Shown piece by piece: positions 13,699-25,085 of a stretch of DNA of 64,000 nucleotides (positions are counted from its first letter, which is position 1; each line of letters opens with the position of its first letter). Where the stretch lies: contig NC_066599.1 in assembly GCF_905475345.1 (NCBI RefSeq), forward strand, positions 2,927,001-2,991,000, in the 5' to 3' direction. The position numbers were made by a program, and so were the translations under genes. The stretch comes from Vespula vulgaris. Taxonomy: Eukaryota; Arthropoda; Insecta; Hymenoptera; Vespidae. The notes below the pieces were generated by a model. It was not told the DNA's origin. It ran no database searches and worked only from the letters and a program-made list of their open reading frames with translations.

Positions 13699-14339
13699 GA
13701 CTTTCTAAGTAAACTAACAATGAGATTTATGAGAATTTATTAGAAAATATAGATATTCGAAAATTGAAACTAACTTCACTTCAGGATCGTGAAACTTTCC
13801 TTCGTGGAAATTGCTTTAATAAATCAGTAATAATCAAGAATATACGCGAAAAGTCTGACGTAAATAATATTGAGAAATGAACAGTTTTATCTATTATAAT
13901 AAATAATATCAAACTAATTAAGGTCGGATAAGCTTTTGTCTGACAAAAAGCAAAAACAGTTCTTTTTTATTTTTTGTTTCTTTTCTTTTATTATTATTAC
14001 TCGTTCTCTAAAAAGAATATCGATCGAAATATACTTTTTAAAATACGTTTTATTATCTATCCTCGTTCGATTTTTTTTTAATTGCCTGCCCCTAAATTTC
14101 CAGAGTTTGCACCATAAAATCCCATTCTATTTCAACGACCTAACAAATGCACCAGACATATGTTATATGAAGAATCCGTTGGTAACTGGCTGGCACATTC
14201 GCATTTGAAATGTCCAGTTTCCCTACGCGAATGTAAATCGACGTATATTAATTTCATATGTTATGTATGTAGTACCCGGGAAATTTCGCATTTTCGATTA
14301 CAAAATCGCCGATGCGTGACCCAAATCTTCGACAATTGC

Positions 14340-14340
<1 letters not shown>
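13699..14340. other. Unique island with two overlapping open frames
   Basis: About 14,085-14,340 is less AT-rich. An ATG at 14,160 opens a 72-codon plus-strand frame to 14,378. Its first 60 residues are natural-looking and include six cysteines, and its last dozen come from the (GA)n run at 14,343-14,375. A second frame ends at 14,208. No family is recognised, and chance is the default explanation. Confidence 0.35.

Positions 14341-14342
<2 letters not shown>

Positions 14343-14375
<33 letters not shown>
14343..14375. repeat. (GA)n microsatellite
   Basis: A GA run of about 33 bp that forms the C-terminal end of the open frame starting at 14,160. Confidence 0.93.
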
Positions 14376-14380
<5 letters not shown>

Positions 14381-14441
14381 GCAAGCAAATAGAATATTAT
14401 AATCGAAGCATATTACGGACTTAATTAACGAGCATTAGTAC

Positions 14442-14475
14442 GCGTAGGATCGATAGATCGGATCGATCTCTACGC
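14442..14475. repeat. Strong short hairpin
   Basis: GCGTAGGATCGAT (14,442-14,454) pairs with ATCGATC-T-CTACGC (14,462-14,475). That gives a 13 bp stem with one bulged T and a 7 nt loop. It is GC-richer than the surrounding DNA. It is too short to be a typical animal miRNA precursor. It could be a bidirectional protein-binding site or a transposon remnant. Confidence 0.65.
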
Positions 14476-14570
14476 TTCAATGATATTTCTCTTATCAGCT
14501 GCTAATCCCTGGAGAACGAAGGGATAACGTATTAAATATATAAACTAAATATGTATCTATTTTTGCGATT

Positions 14571-14573
<3 letters not shown>

Positions 14574-14618
<45 letters not shown>
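14574..14618. repeat. (CT)n microsatellite
   Basis: A perfect CT run of about 45 bp. Confidence 0.95.
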
Positions 14619-14621
<3 letters not shown>

Positions 14622-14942
14622 AATATGTTCTCTTTTAATAAGAATTTAATATGATTGAATAACAATATTTCATTTGATTGACGTAAAATATTTGAAGAAA
14701 CGAATCGAATTGTTACTCGATAAAAATGTTTATAATCGTCTGAAATTTATTGATATATTTTTCTTATCATTACTATTATTATTACGATTGTTATAGAAGT
14801 TTGAATAAAAATATCAAACGTCTAAGAAATATTTTGATACGATTTCTTTTAAACTTTATCATCAATATGATAAATATCTCTCGTACTAATTACATACTCG
14901 AAACAAATAAATTGTTACATATAAATATATATAACTATATAC

Positions 14943-14975
<33 letters not shown>

Positions 14976-15400
14976 TCTATGTGTTTATTTGTTTGTCTGT
15001 TTGTAATCAGTATCTCGCACAAGTTTCTCAAAATATTTGATATAATCTAATATTATATATATACATATACATACATAAATATATATGTATATATCTGCCA
15101 TGAGGGATTTATCAAGTTAATTACCGACACTGACTGACGTTCTAATACATACAAGAAACTCTAACATGCTCTCCTAAGTACTCGGAGTAAGAACGATGTT
15201 GGAAAAGATCCCCAAAGGGTTTATCTTTAATGCTACAACTCGTTTGTCGTCGATAGCAACAAGTTAACGTTTATGAACCCTCTTCCTTTTCTAAGGAAAG
15301 GAAAGAAAAACAGTGAATAAAAAAAGTACATACATAAAAAGAAAGAGAAATAGAAAGAAAGATAAAATATAAAGAAAAAAAAGATCGATAAATCCATCGA
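14619..15400. other. AT-rich DNA with a (TA)n-(CA)n tract
   Basis: A TA then CA compound repeat lies at 14,943-14,976, and TATA/CATA repeats at 15,050-15,095. Unique DNA at 15,100-15,290 shows no gene signal, and the segment after it is A-rich. Confidence 0.7.
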
Positions 15401-15620
15401 CGAAGGAGAGATCTCGGTTGGCTCGTTAATCGCCGTCGAGATGAGTTAGCACGTTTACTTAATGCGTCTGACTCTGTATCGGGTTTACTACTACGCTTCG
15501 TTGATTCGATTTACGTCCGATTGCACACTGACTTTACTACTGCTTCATGTCCGTTGCAATGATCATCGCACGTGTCTGATCGTACGTCGACTTATATCAC
15601 TTATACTAAATACATGAAAC
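15401..15620. other. Unique CpG-containing island with an imperfect 49 bp repeat
   Basis: TTTACTAC starts at 15,484 and 15,533. In each copy a GCTTC word follows, then a TCCG-TTGCA-like block, so the two look like diverged duplicates. CACGTG lies at 15,569. No convincing coding frame or splice pair is present. This is a possible regulatory segment. Confidence 0.35.
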
Positions 15621-15750
15621 TTAACATATTGTGTTAAGCGATCGTATATCGCGATTCATTATACTATTGTTTGTATAATTAAAATCTAATTGATAATATT
15701 ATAATATCGAATGTTTTGTGAATGTAATAGGTAAGAGAATATGAATATGA

Positions 15751-15751
<1 letters not shown>

Positions 15752-15789
<38 letters not shown>
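15752..15789. repeat. (TA)n microsatellite
   Basis: A perfect TA run followed by AT-rich DNA and T-rich runs to 15,900. Confidence 0.95.
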
Positions 15790-15791
<2 letters not shown>

Positions 15792-15989
15792 CTTAATGAT
15801 TCGATTAAGTTGTTCTTTTTCTCGGAGTTAATTAATTAATTAATTTATTTTTTATTATTATTGTTTTTTTTTCTAATCGTTCCTTTTCTTCTTTTTTTTT
15901 TTATACACTCTTTTATCACAAGTTAAGTCGTAGTAAAAGGATAAGCTCGAAAAAAAGAAGGAAAAGAAAAAAAAACGTCCGTTTACGTT

Positions 15990-16400
15990 TAACCTCATAT
16001 CGACTTTATCACTTACATTTTTTTATATTTTCGTACAAGAATAATTCTAATAATAGTTCGATGGTATTAACGAATTCACACTACTGTAGCCGATAGTTTG
16101 AAAATGATTTTTTATTTTTCACGTTCGATCTTTTTTTGTTCGTTGTATTTTTTTTTCTTTTTTCTTTTTTATGAATTCCATGTTTGATTAAATACTGATT
16201 CGTATTACTTTTCCAAGCGAGTAATTTACGACCGATTTTCTATTGATTTTATCACTGTATTTTTTTTTTTTTTTCTATTTATTATTTTTGTTTCCTTTCA
16301 AATGCATTCCATTAGATATTGATTCGGTTACTACCGTAACGCGCCAATTAACACATCGACTCTTTATTGACTTTATTTCACTTTTTATTTTCTACATAAA
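15990..16400. repeat. Divergent tandem array, offsets about 243 and 125 bp
   Basis: The landmark CGACTTTATCACTTACATTT (16,001) recurs as GATTTTATCACTGTATTT (16,244) and GACTTTATTTCACTTTTTAT (16,369). The GAATTCCAT...TACTGATTCG-type block before the second copy matches GCATTCCAT...TATTGATTCG before the third. Copies have diverged strongly and gained poly-T. Confidence 0.65.
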
Positions 16401-16679
16401 AGTATCATTTCTTGTTCGCGATTTGTTCGTATCGTATATATTTGATTACGTTTAGAAATCGACACGTTGAGAATCGAATTTGAGATCGTTGTGACGTAAA
16501 ACGAGAAGAGAGGAAAAAGAGAGAGGAAATAAAAAAGAAAATATTTGATTTTTTTTCCAGTAAAAAAACAAATCGAGATCGAGATCAAGATCGAGACTGA
16601 TTTATCGATATGAGAGTGTGAGATGTGAGATTTAATTTGTGCGTTTTCTTCTTCCTTGATTAACGAGTTGTGTCACCTT

Positions 16680-16735
<56 letters not shown>

Positions 16736-17362
16736 CCTTTATTTATTTTATTCAGTTTTATTTCGACTATAACACTCCGCCATTACTAATTACCATAGCT
16801 CTCCCTAATTTTTTAAATTATTAAATTTCGTTAACAAATCTAACAAGTTTGATTTTATCTAATTAGATTTAATACATTGATATTAATCATTCCGATTTGA
16901 TTTTCTATCGTTATCGTTAGATTTTTTAAATTATTTTTTAAACGACACTAATATATTCATTCATTAATTTTTTATCCATTTCTTCTCTCTCTCTCTCTCT
17001 CTCTCTTTTTAAACTGAAACTTTAACTGTAATGATCGCGATACTGTACAATTTTCTACGTCACATCGTTAATTGTTTTTGTTCTATGTTTTAGCATTTAC
17101 GAGATGTGTACGAGAGAAATGTTAACTTAGATAAGTAAGTCCGCGTAGATGTAGATGTATCTGTAAATCCGTAGTTTAACAACTAACTCGCAAGTGTTCG
17201 AAGAAGAAGAAGAAGAAGAGAGATGAGAGAAGATAGGATTGGATGTTGCGATGCGAAAGTTTTACGCGAAACGAAACGGAACGGAACGGAAACTCCTACT
17301 GATATCAAAACGTGATTAATAGCGCGATGCTTTCGAATAGGTTTCAAAAATAAAATAAAAAA

Positions 17363-17395
<33 letters not shown>

Positions 17396-17809
17396 TTCAG
17401 ATACGAAAGGAAGATAACGAAGCAATTATGCACACGCAGCTGATCACTCTGCATTTTCCAGTAGGACACTCGTTATTGCGGTTTCCTACGTGTTCTATAT
17501 ACATAATTTTTATATATATATGTGAGCGCGTATATGTGTGTGTATGTGATAAAGTAGTATACCTTCTATTATGTTATATTTACACGTGAGTGTTCGATCT
17601 TTGAAGGAAGGAATATCGACGCTTTCGTACGTGACATGCATCGAATAAATGTTGTATGCATTTGGTGAAATAAATCTGTCAATAAAGTGAAATATACGTA
17701 TGTACGTACATATGTAGACACGTGTGTGTGTGTGTGTGTGTGTGTGCTTTTTGTTTAGTCATTTCTTTGTTTTAAACCTCGAAAAACTAGGACGAAAATA
17801 AAATACTGT
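16401..17809. other. AT-rich DNA with several microsatellites
   Basis: Contains (TA)n at 16,680-16,733, (CT)n at 16,983-17,006, (GAA)n at 17,201-17,219, ACGGA pentanucleotides at 17,267-17,292, (GA)n at 17,362-17,387 and (GT)n at 17,722-17,746. CACGTG lies at 17,583 and 17,719. No gene is supported. Confidence 0.75.
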
Positions 17810-17988
17810 CTGTCTTTCTCTTTCTCTCACTTTTTCTCTCTCTCTCTCTTTCTCTTTTTTTATTTTCTATTTTTTTTTCGTTCATCCACGTTCTAACTAA
17901 ATTAAATATAGTCGAAGAAATTGATACTCCGTTCAATAAAATATTTCATCCCGGAAACCAAATCTTTCTATTTCTCTCTCTCTCTTTC

Positions 17989-18028
<40 letters not shown>

Positions 18029-18140
18029 ACTTTTTTATTTTTTATTATTTATTTTTTATCAATTCTACACGTTCTATCTAAATTAAATATAGTCTGAATT
18101 AAAGATATCGAGGCTGTATTCAGTAAGAACTTTCATTCTA
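17810..18140. repeat. 181 bp divergent direct duplication
   Basis: CACGTTCTAACTAAATTAAA followed by TATAGTC at 17,887 recurs at 18,068 with one substitution. Both copies are preceded by CTCACTTTTT plus a pyrimidine run and followed by GAT-CG/GTTCA-type sequence. CT expansions inside each copy obscure the unit boundary. Confidence 0.8.
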
Positions 18141-18385
18141 ATAACAATTTTGTTTTTCTTTTTTTTTTCTATCTTTTTTTGTACGTTCTTCTTTTACGAA
18201 GGATTATCGAAGGAGAAGAAAAGTAATTTATATAATAATTTCCCCATAATAATCAAATATTTCGTTCTATAATAACAATCCTTTTGTTTTTCCATTCTTT
18301 CTTAAACAATCGATGATAATAATTTTCCTGTAATTAATAACAGTTAAATATTTCAAGATTTCATTCTTATTATATCGCTAAAAAA
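18131..18385. repeat. Second divergent tandem set, offsets about 129 and 98 bp
   Basis: TTTCATTCTAATAACAA at 18,131 matches TTTCGTTCTATAATAACAA near 18,260, and TTTCATTCTTATTATA near 18,358. ATAATAATTTCCCCATAAT before the second copy matches AATAATTTTCCTGTAAT before the third. It adjoins the 181 bp duplication. Confidence 0.55.
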
Positions 18386-19119
18386 GATGGAAGAGATATA
18401 AAGAATATTTTATAATATTAAGAATTTCTTAGAAAGTGAATTTCGTAGAATTTCAATTGTTGAATGAAACTTTGATAGAATACGACGTATCCCAACATAT
18501 TTACATTTTCACTTAATAAATTTCTAAGATAGATATGTAAGATAACTTATTTAATTAAGTCTGAAATATCTTAAGAAAACAGAACAGGATTATTAAAACA
18601 TTTGTATTACTTTACCTATTTACTAACATAAGCTTGTTAACTATCCACCCTGAATCACCGAAAAGGTTCCCTTCGGTATACCTTTATTATCCCTATTCAC
18701 CGTAATAACGAGCTTTAGAAAAGTATCGTTTGTTCGTAATATCTCCGAAGCGAGAAAGTAAGAGACACTGATAGATGTTCAGTCGTGATTCACTCGAAAG
18801 CTGCTACATAACGATTTTCCGTCGGTCTTTGGAAAAGTTCGACAGTTCTCTCGATACTACGTATTTATCTTGAAAACGAAAGAAGAAACATTTCTTATCG
18901 TTTCTATCGATCTTCATTTCTTTTATTTATTTATTATTATTATTATCTTTTTCCTTTCTTTCTATCTTCTATTATTACTTTTCCTTTTTTTTCTTCTTCT
19001 AATTTTCACGAATCAATTAAACGAAACCATCAATGTTCAAAAGAACATTTTACATCGTAACATTCCATTTTCTATCTTCTCTAAATCATTAATTAAGAAC
19101 TACAATTTTTTTTTATTTC

Positions 19120-19151
<32 letters not shown>

Positions 19152-20255
19152 TTTCAATCTTCTTACCTAGAGAATTGAAGTTATTTTTAAAAAGAAAAGA
19201 AAAAAGATAAAAGAAAAGATGGGAAAAGAAAATCGCGCTTGAATAAATTGAAAAGTATAGATTAATTTCGTAGGGTTGCCTAACGATGAGAAAAAAGAGA
19301 GAGAGAGAGAGAGAGAGAAAGTAATAAACGGGAAAATAATAAGCTTGTAAAGCCGCAAAATATTGTAAAACTTGTTAGTTTGTTTACCTATGTCAAACTT
19401 CATATATTCTGTAGATGTGTGCATGTACGTGTGTGTATGTGTATGTGTATGTACTTTTCTACGTTGTGAAATATTTCAATAACGAGTAGAAGAGAAGGGA
19501 AAGAGTAATAACGAAGCAATATCGGTATTCAATATCGGATTTGATATACTTTTCTCGTATATTAATGCATATTCAGGTATTCACGTATTCCCTTAATTAA
19601 TCCGAATACAAAAATTGGTTATTTCATTCTTTTTTCTCCTTTTTTAATATGCCTATCTAATAAACGATATTTCCTACAACAAGTACGACTAAACTCGATC
19701 GTTATTAGTTGATCGACTATTGTGTATCTTTTTTAATAAGTACGATAAAAATATTTCTTGCGTTCGTAAAAGTTCTCTTTTAAAATAAAGAAAAATAAAG
19801 AAAAGGAAAAAGAACGACAATGAAAACAATTCATAATCATATCAAGATCATATCAAAATGTATTTATACAACGTGAACGATCTAACTTTCTTTCGATTTC
19901 TTTTTAATACTTTCTATTAAAAAATAAATAAATATATGAACGAATAAATAAATACAAAGAAAACAAAAGAAAAGAACTAGAGCGTTCTATTATATTTAAC
20001 ATAATACGAACAAGAAAATCTCGTTATATATATATATATATACACACATACATGTATATATATATGTACACATATACATATGTATACATATAAAGCATGT
20101 ATTTCACTTGGAGGGTTGTGCTTTCTTTCTTCAAAACGTACGATATACTTTCAAATACGTTACCGCAACATTTTCTAAACATTTCCTAGAAGCTTTCCAC
20201 GAAAACGTCGAAAGCTTTTACCTTGAAAAATTTCTCATAGAAAGGGAAGAAAGAG

Positions 20256-20289
<34 letters not shown>

Positions 20290-20801
20290 CAGAGAGAGAG
20301 AGAAAGAGAGAGATAGAGATAGTACAAAAGAAAACCTGGAATGTCATATGGTAAACATCGAAAATATTAAATTCGATTTGATCGGAAGAAAATGAGGAAA
20401 TTGAAAATAGTGGAAAATCGGTCAACCTGATATGATACTTCAAGGACGATCATTGTTGTCCCTCTCCCACCCATAGCCCATCTCTATCTCTTTCTTTTTC
20501 TTTTTCTTATTCTTCCATTGCTATCTCTATCTCTGTCAATAAACTGTTCATTTGTGAGAAAATCAATTTCAAGCTTCCTCATCTTCGTTATAATCGTCCA
20601 TGTTGATTCTACTTCAACTTCTTTCCTTTTATGTATAATACTAAAACTGAACTTTCAAACTATTAACGTTGCGCATTAGTCCGTGGTATAGACTTATAGG
20701 TAGGTATGTATGAATGTATGAATGTATATATGTAACTATGTATTCTATGTGTAATACATTCATTGAGATATCATGAATTCTCGACTCTAACATCCCTTTA
20801 T

Positions 20802-20851
<50 letters not shown>

Positions 20852-20929
20852 AATTTAACTCTCTACTCTTTGATATACAATAATCACTCGTGTGCATACG
20901 TTATATTTAGACGAATAATACATACATAC
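18386..20929. other. AT-rich DNA with one unique island
   Basis: Unique mixed sequence at 18,640-18,850 shows no splice-bounded frame. Contains poly-T at 19,121-19,147, (GA)n at 19,297-19,319, a TATA/CATA block at 20,024-20,095, (GA)n with GATA at 20,256-20,324 and (CT)n at 20,806-20,851. Frames here are low-complexity. Confidence 0.7.
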
Positions 20930-21040
20930 ATACATATATATATATATATATGTATGTATCTATATATATACATATATATATATGTATGTATCTATATATA
21001 TATACATATATATATATATGTATGTATGTATATATAGACG
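20930..21040. repeat. AT minisatellite, about 34-36 bp unit, three copies
   Basis: The motif TATATGTATGTATCTATA recurs at regular spacing within TATA/CATA repeats, giving a higher-order unit on top of the dinucleotide repeat. Confidence 0.75.
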
Positions 21041-21271
21041 TACATAAATATGATAGACCACGTAGGTAGCAAATATCTATTATCTATTTCTAACCTTTCG
21101 GAGACTCTATGATCAATGTAATGTAAATCGAGAAAATTAAACTGGTATGTATTTGAAAACTGAAGGTATTCGGTTTCTACAAACCTAAGGGAAAATATAT
21201 TTGTCCGTATTTAACGATAGAGTAGGAGGAAGGAATTTTCAATATTATATATATTCCAAAAGATATTGAGA

Positions 21272-21315
<44 letters not shown>

Positions 21316-21719
21316 CTTATTCTCGTTATATCATTGAAATTTTATATCCCGATTACATGCAATTAAATTTCTCCTTTATAATTACGTTGGAATCTTAAAT
21401 GTCTCTCATTAACGAAGATTTATGCGCCAATGCTTCCTAAAATCTCTTTTCGAAAAAGGAATTGTATAAATTATCAAGATAATGAGCAATTAAATACATA
21501 TATATATATATGTATATATTTCTCTTATAATATAAGAATATATATTCTAATAATAATAATAATAATAATAACATAAAAATAATATATATATATATATTCT
21601 GATTAATATATTTTTTAATTCTTTTTATTTCTTTAACAAAACTCAAAATAGTTATAAGGATGCGTGTATGTTTATAGATATACACGTAATTAAATGATCT
21701 ACTATGACAAAATAGAAAG
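21041..21719. other. AT-rich DNA with (CT)n and (TAA)n
   Basis: (CT)n lies at 21,277-21,309, (TAA)n at 21,549-21,572 and short (TA)n at 21,500-21,512 and 21,582-21,597. Nothing gene-like. Confidence 0.75.
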
Positions 21720-21921
21720 TTAAATCTAACAACATAGGAGTCACTTTACTTCGTCATGTAACGCGCCGTTCTCAAACTCGCCGATAAATTTTCCAATTTG
21801 AAACTATTGCATAGCACCAATGACAAAGTTGTTTCCAGGAGATCCTCACCCCCGTTTTATAGAACGTACAAAGCTGACTAACTACAACTGCCATCCTCTA
21901 TCACAACTATCACGTTCATCA
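21720..21921. other. Unique island, possible non-coding element
   Basis: Less AT-rich, repeat-free DNA. A plus-strand ATG at 21,820 opens a frame whose first 35 residues are mixed before it runs into TACA repeats. No family is recognised. The island could be regulatory or exonic; there is no decisive signal. Confidence 0.3.
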
Positions 21922-21997
21922 ACATACAAGTATACATACATACTTACATATACATATACATACTTACATATACATATATATATATATATATATACAT
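21922..21997. repeat. TACATA repeat with a 21 bp higher-order unit
   Basis: TACTTACATATACATATA occurs twice in tandem, preceded by CATA units and followed by (TA)n. Confidence 0.8.
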
Positions 21998-22004
21998 TAT
22001 AGTC

Positions 22005-22145
22005 TCACGAGCAAAGCTGAAAGCCATTAACTTGCTTTGCACAAAGACGCCTTTGGCTTAATTTGCATTTAATCAGAGGCAAGCCAATACCACAAAAGGA
22101 TTCTCTAGAATGGCTTTAAATCAATACTTAGCAATTAACTTTTAT
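22005..22145. other. Island with nested inverted repeats and homeodomain-like cores
   Basis: GCAAAG (22,011-22,016) pairs with CTTTGC (22,035-22,040). AAAGCCATT (22,020-22,028) pairs with AATGGCTTT (22,109-22,117). The segment also contains CCATTAAC, GGCTTAATT and ATTTGCATTTAATC, words typical of homeodomain or POU sites. It may be a conserved non-coding element or an old foldback. Confidence 0.35.
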
Positions 22146-22191
22146 CTAAGAAATTATTGTTACGAGAAAATTGTTAACTGTTAAGGATGTA

Positions 22192-22240
<49 letters not shown>

Positions 22241-22813
22241 TTAGATAGATAGATCATACCTCTAATTTTATAACACTATTCAAATGTTATTGACGAATTT
22301 CGAAACCTCATGAATTTTTTTACTCTGACTAACTCATAATGAAATGATAAATAAAATGATCCATTTTTCGAACAATGCACACGCATTGTTTTATATGCAG
22401 GCTTCGTAAATACCCATTGAATATCATTCCATACGTGAGACTAATTACTTCATATTTTTAACATTCAATTGGATCGATCCGATTATATACGTTCTATTGA
22501 TTTTTAATTATTGCAGAAAGTCCAACAATCGAAAATTAAATTTAAAATTACGTTATATATTCATTAATAGCCGATATTTTGATTAATGTTTTATCAAAAA
22601 AAAAAAAAAAAGGAAGTAGAAAATAAAAACAAAAAATCGAACGTTAATTATTAAATAAAAAAGAAAAAAGGAAACAAAATTGTTTATATATTTTTCATTG
22701 AAAAGTATTCGACTGATTAAATTAATGCAATTATAACTACAACATAATATAATATAATATAATGGAATATAATATAATATAAATAATTGTAACACAAAAA
22801 TGATGTAACAAAA

Positions 22814-22878
<65 letters not shown>

Positions 22879-23560
22879 CTAACAATGTCTATTTCGAGGT
22901 TGGAATTCGTCTCTTTTCCTTTTTTTTTTTCCTTTTTTCCCATAGAAATTGTTAAAAGAGAAAAAAATTTATAGAAAATTCTACCTCTCTCGTTCCGTTA
23001 TAAAATTTCTATAGGGAATAGAAATTTCGCATATCGGTCGTACGATCTACGTTCACGTGTATCTGCGTATATGTGTCTTTTTGTGTCGTTTTACGTAGAA
23101 ACTCGATTCTTCGACGAGAAGTTCACTTTTCCACATTTTCCGAAGCTATATAACGAACGTACGTTTATCGTACAACATTGTACGAAGTTTACGAAATGGT
23201 TGTAACATCGAATGGCATTATCAATTTATAGACAATAAGATGTGTAAGCAATCGATAATAATACCAACAAGAACCACTGTTTCCTATTTAAAAAAAGAAA
23301 GAAAAAAAAAAGCAAATAAAGAAAAAGAAAGAAAAAAAGAAAAACAAAGAAGAGATGTAGTGATGACACGAGAAAAGATCGAATCAATAAAGTTTATCCT
23401 TCATTTTACAAAAATTATTTATTAAAGTAAATATATATATATATTTACTTATTCATTTATTTATATTTGCATTTTGTCTTTTACGTAGTTAATAACCCCT
23501 ACAATAAATTCATTCATAATAAAAATTAAATATACCATACACAATACGCGCGTACACGCA
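22146..23560. other. AT-rich DNA with TTA and ATAAT arrays
   Basis: Contains (CT)n at 22,192-22,241, ATAAT pentanucleotides at 22,742-22,782 and a (TTA)n array at 22,814-22,876. A unique segment at 22,985-23,230 includes CACGTG at 23,054. An A-rich purine tract lies at 23,290-23,350. No gene is supported. Confidence 0.75.
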
Positions 23561-23725
23561 CAGAATGTCCCAATCTAAGTAGAAAATATTTCAGAGACGT
23601 CTTCAACACATAAAAACTATAAAAAAAGAAGTCTATATAAACATATGTCCCATTTGATCTTTTTTTTTTCTGAGTCACCCTTAAAATACCCCTAAAATAT
23701 TTCTTACTTATTCTGGGATACCCTG
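23561..23725. mobile_element. 165 bp MITE-like foldback with CAGGGT-type ends
   Basis: The left end CAGAATGTCCCAATCTAAGT continues GAAAATATTT. The reverse complement of the right end reads CAGGGTATCCCAGAATAAGT and continues AAGAAATATTT. The two arms match over about 35 bp with scattered substitutions. The interior holds no transposase, as expected for a non-autonomous miniature inverted-repeat element. AGGGTGTCCCA-like termini are common on arthropod DNA transposons. I see no clear target-site duplication, so the exact ends are uncertain. A CA repeat directly follows the right end. Confidence 0.7.
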
Positions 23726-24349
23726 TAAACACACACACACAAACACACACGGACACACAAATGTAGGGATAGAGAAAAAGTGAAAGTAACAAATCGTGTA
23801 AGAAATAAGAAACATTAAATAAAGAAAATCCTATACGTACAATAAAGGAAACACCGTGCGAAACACCAAAGTCGAATTATTTGATCGAAGCAAACGACAA
23901 AAAGTTTTCATCTGATAAAATCGAAGAAAAGTATTTCAAGATTCTTCCCGCATTAAAGGTTTTCTCTCTTACTATTACGAAGTAAATAATTCTCGAAGAG
24001 GGAAGGGAGAAGAGAAAAGAAGAGAATACGGAGTGAAAGGAAAATAATCCGGTAAAATCTATTTTTCATGGGTTCGAACAGCCACTCCATCTTTTTTCTA
24101 CACTTTCTCCCTTCTCTTCGAGTCTCGCTGCGACTCTCTATCTTGTTTCTTTTCTTTCTTCTTTTCTTTCAGTAAAGAAATAAATAAACGAATAAATAAC
24201 GTAGATAAACTTAAGAATTAATTCCTATTATACGCGAAGATAGGATAGCTAGTAAATAAGTAAAATCGATTAAAATCGATTAGACGAAAATTGTTTAATA
24301 TTTATGTACTATTAAATTGTCCAATTACTACTACTATAGGTCGGTTCTG
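23726..24349. other. (CA)n tract and AT-rich DNA
   Basis: (CA)n with AA interruptions lies at 23,729-23,758 at the edge of the foldback. The rest is purine-rich or AT-rich, with a small C-rich patch near 24,075-24,140. No gene is supported. Confidence 0.75.
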
Positions 24350-24515
24350 TTGATCGTTAAAAGCTAACCGTTAAACTTAAGACGAAATGATCGGAGAGTA
24401 GTCGAAGCAAATATTTGTTATCCACCAAGGCAAATACGAAATCGCCATCCGGTAACGCGATATCCGCCAGCGAGATGATTGCCACTCTCGATCGATGAGA
24501 TATCTCTCAGAAAAA
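24350..24515. other. Unique CpG-containing island
   Basis: Less AT-rich, repeat-free sequence with several CCG/GCG words. No splice-bounded frame is evident. (GA)n follows at 24,543-24,564. Confidence 0.4.
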
Positions 24516-24646
24516 GAGGACGAGTATCTTAAGAAAATATAAAGAGAGAGAGAGAGAGAGAGATAAGAAAAACTGTAGCATTCGTGATAAAATATATACG
24601 TATTATTTCATAATTTCAACAATTTCTATTCATAGGTATCATATAA

Positions 24647-24707
24647 ATATATTATTAGATATTATATTAATAAGAATATTATTAATGATAATATCTAATG
24701 AATATAT
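24647..24707. repeat. Long AT hairpin, 27/29 nt arms
   Basis: The left arm 24,647-24,673 (ATATATTATTAGATATTATA...) pairs with 24,679-24,707 with only two single-nucleotide bulges and a 5 nt loop. Almost no G or C is present, so a miRNA is unlikely. A palindromic element remnant or replication-slippage product fits better. Confidence 0.75.
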
Positions 24708-24847
24708 AATAATAAAATTTTTTATCTTCTTTGTTGTTGTTTTTTTTTTAAGCATTATAACTAACCATCAAATTATTGATGATTATATATAATCTTTTAA
24801 TCGTTTAAATAAGATTCCTTATATTTCTCAATTTTTGTTTCAAGCGT

Positions 24848-25085
24848 ACAAGGTGGGCGAAAAATTTCTAGATGATTATAAAAACTAATTTCATTCTTTC
24901 TTTCTTTCTTTTTTTATTCCTCTTTCAAATGAAACTGTTCATTTTATTCTTTCGAATTTATTAAATCTGCAACCTTTAACTACAAGCTTAAAAAAAAAAA
25001 AAAGAGAGAAGAAAAATATTCGAAAAGGAAAAAGAAAAAATCAATTTTTAAAATTAGAAATAAAAATTTTTCGGCCATCCCTTGT
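24848..25085. mobile_element. Probable second MITE-like foldback, about 238 bp
   Basis: ACAAGGTGGGCGAAAAATTT at the left end matches the reverse complement of the right end, ACAAGGGATGGCCGAAAAAT, with two small gaps. Weaker pairing continues about 45 bp further in (GATTATAAAAACTAATTT against AATTTTAAAAATTGATTT). The interior is TTTC and AAG repeat with no coding capacity. No clear target duplication is visible. It lies 1.1 kb from the clearer foldback. Confidence 0.55.

Noticed and set aside
19121..19147. Poly-T/poly-A runs as possible retrocopy tails
   Set aside because: No gene-like sequence, target duplication or 5' boundary beside them. Homopolymer runs are common throughout the window.
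24647..24707. AT hairpin as a miRNA precursor
   Set aside because: Nearly free of G and C, too short, and no known miRNA seed recognised.
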